The notes beneath the pieces are model-generated. The model saw only the letters and a program-made list of their open reading frames with translations, was not told the DNA's origin and did not search any database. A program made the position numbers and the translations under genes. 64,000 nt of DNA from Agreia sp. PsM10 (lineage in GTDB: Bacteria; Actinomycetota; Actinomycetes; Actinomycetales; Microbacteriaceae), in contig NZ_JARUXC010000014.1 in NCBI RefSeq assembly GCF_030433855.1, positions 1 through 64,000 on the forward strand, read 5' to 3'. Below, piece by piece: positions 61,220 to 64,000 of the stretch. The first letter of the stretch is position 1. Every line of letters begins with the position of its first letter.

Positions 61220-62872
61220 ATGCCGTCTGGCCCATTGATCGTCCAAAGCGACCGCACCGTGCTGCTCGAAGTCGCGCACCCCGATGCAGAGAGCGCGCGC
61301 CACGAGCTCGCCGTGTTCGCAGAACTCGAACGCGCCCCCGAGCACATCCACACCTACCGCATCACCCGCCTCGGGCTCTGGAATGCCCGCGCGGCCGGCC
61401 ACGAGGCCGCCGAGATCCTGGGCACGCTCGAGCGCTACTCGAAGTTCGCCATCCCCCAGGCCGTCTCCATCGATATCGAGGAGACGATCGCGCGCTACGG
61501 CCGCCTCGTCATCGAGCGCGACGAGGAGGGCGGGCTCCTGCTTCGTGCCACCGATTCCGCGGTGCTCAGCCAGATCGCATCCGGCAAGAAGATCGCCCCG
61601 CTACTGGTCGAGCGCCGCGCGCCCGACACCTACGCCATCGCACCCTGGGCGCGCGGCCAGCTCAAGCAGGAGTTGACCAAGCTCGGCTGGCCCGCCGACG
61701 ACCGCGCCGGCTACACGCCGGGCACTCCCCACGAGATCGCGCTGCAGGAGGACGGCTGGGCGCTGCGCGACTACCAGAAGCTCGCGGTCAGCAACTTCTT
61801 CGAGCGCGGCTCGGGCGTCGTCGTGCTGCCCTGCGGCGCCGGAAAGACGCTCGTCGGCGCGGGAGCCATGGCCACGGCGAAGACGAACACGCTCATCCTC
61901 GTGACCAACACGGTCTCCGCCAGGCAGTGGCGCAGCGAGCTGCTCAAGCGCACCACCCTCACAGAAGACGAGATCGGCGAATACTCGGGCCAGCTCAAAG
62001 AGGTCAAGCCCGTGACCATCGCGACCTATCAGATCCTCACCGCCAAGCGGAAGGGCGCGTACGCGCACCTCGAGCTGCTCGACGCACTCGACTGGGGACT
62101 CGTGGTCTACGACGAGGTGCACCTGCTTCCGGCGCCGGTCTTCAAGCTCACGGCAGAGCTCCAGGCCCGTCGCCGACTCGGCCTCACGGCAACCCTGGTG
62201 CGCGAAGACGGGCGCGAGGGCGACGTGTTCAGCCTCATCGGCCCCAAGCGCTTCGACGCCCCGTGGAAGGAGATCGAGGCCCAGGGCTTCATCTCCCCCG
62301 CCGAGTGCTTCGAGGTGCGCATCGATCTTCCCCAGAACGAGAGGCTCGAGTACGCGGCTGCGGCCGACGACGAGCGGTATCGCCTCGCCGCCACGGCCCC
62401 CGCGAAACTGGATGTCGTCAAACGGCTCATCGAGAAACACTCCGGCGAGCGCATCCTGGTCATCGGGCAGTACCTCGACCAGCTGCAGCAGTTGGAGACC
62501 GAGCTGGGCGTGCCCTCGCTCACCGGAGCCACTCCCGTCGCCGAGCGCGAGCGGCTCTACGAGGCGTTCCGCGACGGCACCGAGCCCATCCTCGTGGTGA
62601 GCAAGGTCGCGAACTTCTCGGTCGACCTGCCCGAGGCGAGCGTCGCGATCCAGGTGTCGGGGTCGTTCGGATCGCGCCAGGAGGAGGCACAGCGCCTCGG
62701 CCGCCTGCTGCGCCCGAAGGAGTCGGGCCTGTCGGCCAACTTCTACACGCTCGTCGCGCGCGACACCGTCGACCAGGACTTCGCGCAGAACCGCCAGCGC
62801 TTCCTGGCCGAGCAGGGCTACAGCTACACGATTCTCGATGCCGACGAGCTCAGCCCCCAGCCCACCCGCTGA
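61220..62872 (+). CDS. bacterial XPB-type DNA repair helicase
   Basis: A 550-aa superfamily 2 helicase of the XPB (RAD25) type. Walker A CGAGKT (about residues 211-216), DEVH (~299-302) and motif VI (QRLGRLLRP) are intact; the N-terminal ~190 residues form the damage-recognition/wedge region of XPB. It should unwind DNA 3' to 5', probably in repair; actinobacterial homologues are biochemically characterised helicases. Encoded after its Helicase_C_3 partner. Confidence 0.93.
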   Translation: MPSGPLIVQSDRTVLLEVAHPDAESARHELAVFAELERAPEHIHTYRITRLGLWNARAAGHEAAEILGTLERYSKFAIPQAVSIDIEETIARYGRLVIERDEEGGLLLRATDSAVLSQIASGKKIAPLLVERRAPDTYAIAPWARGQLKQELTKLGWPADDRAGYTPGTPHEIALQEDGWALRDYQKLAVSNFFERGSGVVVLPCGAGKTLVGAGAMATAKTNTLILVTNTVSARQWRSELLKRTTLTEDEIGEYSGQLKEVKPVTIATYQILTAKRKGAYAHLELLDALDWGLVVYDEVHLLPAPVFKLTAELQARRRLGLTATLVREDGREGDVFSLIGPKRFDAPWKEIEAQGFISPAECFEVRIDLPQNERLEYAAAADDERYRLAATAPAKLDVVKRLIEKHSGERILVIGQYLDQLQQLETELGVPSLTGATPVAERERLYEAFRDGTEPILVVSKVANFSVDLPEASVAIQVSGSFGSRQEEAQRLGRLLRPKESGLSANFYTLVARDTVDQDFAQNRQRFLAEQGYSYTILDADELSPQPTR

Positions 62873-62932
62873 GCGACGAGCACCCTCACCTCGACCCCTC
62901 TCGCCGCCCGACCACGCACCGACTCGCCACAA

Positions 62933-63010
62933 ATGCACGCAAAACCGGCAACGAAGGTGCATCTGCGCCGACTCGGGGGCGATCGGTGCATCCAACCGAC
63001 GCATATGCAC
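62933..63010. repeat. cluster of GTGCAT/ATGCAC hexamers
   Basis: ATGCAC at 62933, GTGCAT at 62957 and 62986, and ATGCAC at 63005, that is two inverted pairs within 78 bp of the ~200-bp gap between the XPB gene and the GNAT gene. CGACTCG also recurs at 62920 and 62969. Could be a dyad operator array or a repeat relic. Confidence 0.4.
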
Positions 63011-63078
63011 CTCATCCGCGCGGTGTCGGTGCTTGTGAGGAGAGTCGATGATGGCTGGCCCGTCGAGACGGGCATACG

Positions 63079-63618
63079 TCAGAGCAGGATGCGCTGGGTC
63101 AGCAGGTGATCCTGCCACTCGCCGGCGATCTTCAGGTAGGCCGGAGCCACACCGATCGACTCGAACCCCGCTCGATCCAGCACGCGCCGTGATGCCGCGT
63201 TGCGAGGAAGCACGCTTGCTTCGAGCCGATGCAGCCCGAGTTCATCGCGGCTGTGCGCGATGACGGCCTGGAGCGCCGCCGAGGCCAGGCCTCTGCCCGT
63301 GAGCGACCCGTCGACCCAGTAGCCGACGCTCCCGCTCAGAAACGGGCCGCGCACGATGTTGGACACGTTGATGCGGCCGACGACGCTGCTGCCCTGGCAG
63401 AGCACGAGAGGCAGGCAGCCGCCTGTGGCGTGCAGCCCGAGATCGGTGGACACAACAGTCGTCTGGTGAGCGGCGGTGAAGAAAGCGTCCGAGCGCACGG
63501 GCTCCCACTCGGCGAGGTGCTGGCGGTTGCGCACATAGGCATCCGCAATCGCCTCCGCATCTGCTTTCTTCGCAAGCCGGAGAATGATGTCGTCAGCGAG
63601 AGGAGTAGAGAAAGTCAC
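63079..63618 (-). CDS. GNAT N-acetyltransferase (RimJ-like)
   Basis: A 179-aa RimJ/RimL-type acetyltransferase: SVGYWVDGSLTGRGLASAAL (acetyl-CoA-binding region) and LHRLEASVLPRNAASRRVLDRAGF, the standard C-terminal motif. I start at GTG 63618 (VTFSTPLADD), because the extra residues upstream are not typical. The substrate is unknown. Divergent from the response regulator gene. Confidence 0.88.
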   Translation of the reverse strand: MTFSTPLADDIILRLAKKADAEAIADAYVRNRQHLAEWEPVRSDAFFTAAHQTTVVSTDLGLHATGGCLPLVLCQGSSVVGRINVSNIVRGPFLSGSVGYWVDGSLTGRGLASAALQAVIAHSRDELGLHRLEASVLPRNAASRRVLDRAGFESIGVAPAYLKIAGEWQDHLLTQRILL

Positions 63619-63700
63619 CGCACGATCGTAGTGCGCGCCTGAGGTCGCAACCATCGGCATCCGGGCTCACAGGAAAGTTGACTTTTGTTCCCCATTCACT

Positions 63701-63721
63701 CCCAGACAACGCCCAGACAAC
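63701..63721 (+). promoter_or_regulatory. direct repeats before the response-regulator gene
   Basis: CCCAGACAAC at 63701-63710 and 63712-63721 have an 11-bp period, and a degenerate CCGCAGATAA follows in the same phase. OmpR-type regulators bind direct repeats on one helical face with this spacing, so this may be the autoregulatory site of the regulator starting at 63740. Confidence 0.5.
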
Positions 63722-63739
63722 CCGCAGATAATTGACCCC

Positions 63740-64000
63740 ATGACTGGCCCACGCATCCTGATCGTCGACGACGAACCCAACATCCGCGATCTGCTCACCA
63801 CGAGCCTCCGCTTCGCCGGCTTCGCCGTGCGAGCCGTCTCGAACGGCGCACAGACCATCTCGGCCGTTCTCGAAGAAGAACCCGACCTGATCATCCTCGA
63901 CGTCATGCTGCCCGACATGAACGGCTTCGGCGTCACCAAGCGCCTGCGGGCATCCGGCTACACCGCGCCCATCCTGTTCCTCACGGCGAAGGACGACACC
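63740..64000 (+). CDS. response regulator, receiver domain (partial; runs off the window)
   Basis: The first 87 codons of a two-component response regulator. The receiver domain has the acidic pair VDDEP (residues ~9-13), the phosphoacceptor Asp in LIILDVMLPDM (~55) and the start of the TAKDDT segment; the output domain lies beyond base 64000. By type it is most likely an OmpR-family transcription factor, but the DNA-binding part is not seen. ATG 63740 follows tandem CCCAGACAAC repeats. Confidence 0.9.
   Translation, partial: MTGPRILIVDDEPNIRDLLTTSLRFAGFAVRAVSNGAQTISAVLEEEPDLIILDVMLPDMNGFGVTKRLRASGYTAPILFLTAKDDT

Overview
The window is high-GC DNA from an actinobacterium, most likely a member of the Microbacteriaceae. 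The evidence is the codon bias, many GTG starts, apparent leaderless genes, the imuA-imuB-dnaE2 mutagenesis cassette behind a GAAC-N4-GTTC SOS box, actinobacterial families (DUF3516 helicase, bacterial XPB pair, DUF3027, FbiC) and short repeats built on the 16-mer CGACAGGCTCAGGGAA. It is a chromosomal segment: housekeeping genes and two tRNA genes are interspersed with accessory blocks. No rRNA, IS element, integrase, CRISPR array or plasmid function was seen.

Layout. 1-440: no gene. 441-13038: DNA repair block (DUF3516 helicase; LexA-controlled imuA-imuB-dnaE2; Fpg/Nei glycosylase), then a VWA/AAA+ ATPase pair. 13125-22698: tRNA-Ala, membrane protein, GNAT, galU, formyl-THF cyclo-ligase, FmdB, mscL, a very large SF1-like helicase with degenerate catalytic motifs, and a luciferase-like oxidoreductase. 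22742-25820: three-gene operon of acyl-CoA dehydrogenase-like protein, PIG-L/methyltransferase fusion and GT2. 25942-31037: small proteins, DUF817, a protein made only of helicase-associated repeats, and a polar amino acid ABC transporter. 31244-35736: FbiC translationally coupled to a Baeyer-Villiger-type monooxygenase. 35740-41481: small proteins and a GH92/GT4/acyltransferase operon.

41500-51520 is an accessory region with patches of clearly lower GC. It contains a five-gene overlapping operon (QueD-like, FolE, an unrecognised 459-aa protein, a small membrane protein, a gamma-glutamylcyclotransferase-like protein), a pair of genes behind a duplicated promoter, two DUF1801 genes, and a cytosine methyltransferase divergent from a GHKL (MORC-like) ATPase plus a methyltransferase-like protein. 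The block ends at tRNA-Arg(CCU), whose 3' end faces the island.

51600-64000 returns to core content: HNH protein with an upstream small ORF/terminator unit, an NlpC/P60 peptidase with MtrA-like sites upstream, a LAS-like membrane-anchored protein, a DtxR/IdeR regulator, serC, DUF3027 and cold-shock proteins, the XPB helicase and its partner, a GNAT, and the start of an OmpR-type response regulator cut by the window end.

Most interesting points: (1) the FbiC homologue has lost the radical-SAM Cys cluster of its CofH half and carries a 51-bp in-frame copy of the 16-mer repeat in its linker; (2) the five-gene pterin operon with an unknown central protein; (3) the Dcm/GHKL/methyltransferase-like cluster without a recognisable nuclease; (4) the 1262-aa helicase-like protein whose Walker A Lys, Walker B Glu and nuclease Asp are all replaced; (5) the acyl-CoA dehydrogenase/PIG-L-methyltransferase/GT2 operon. 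All functional claims rest on reading motifs by eye; no database search was run.
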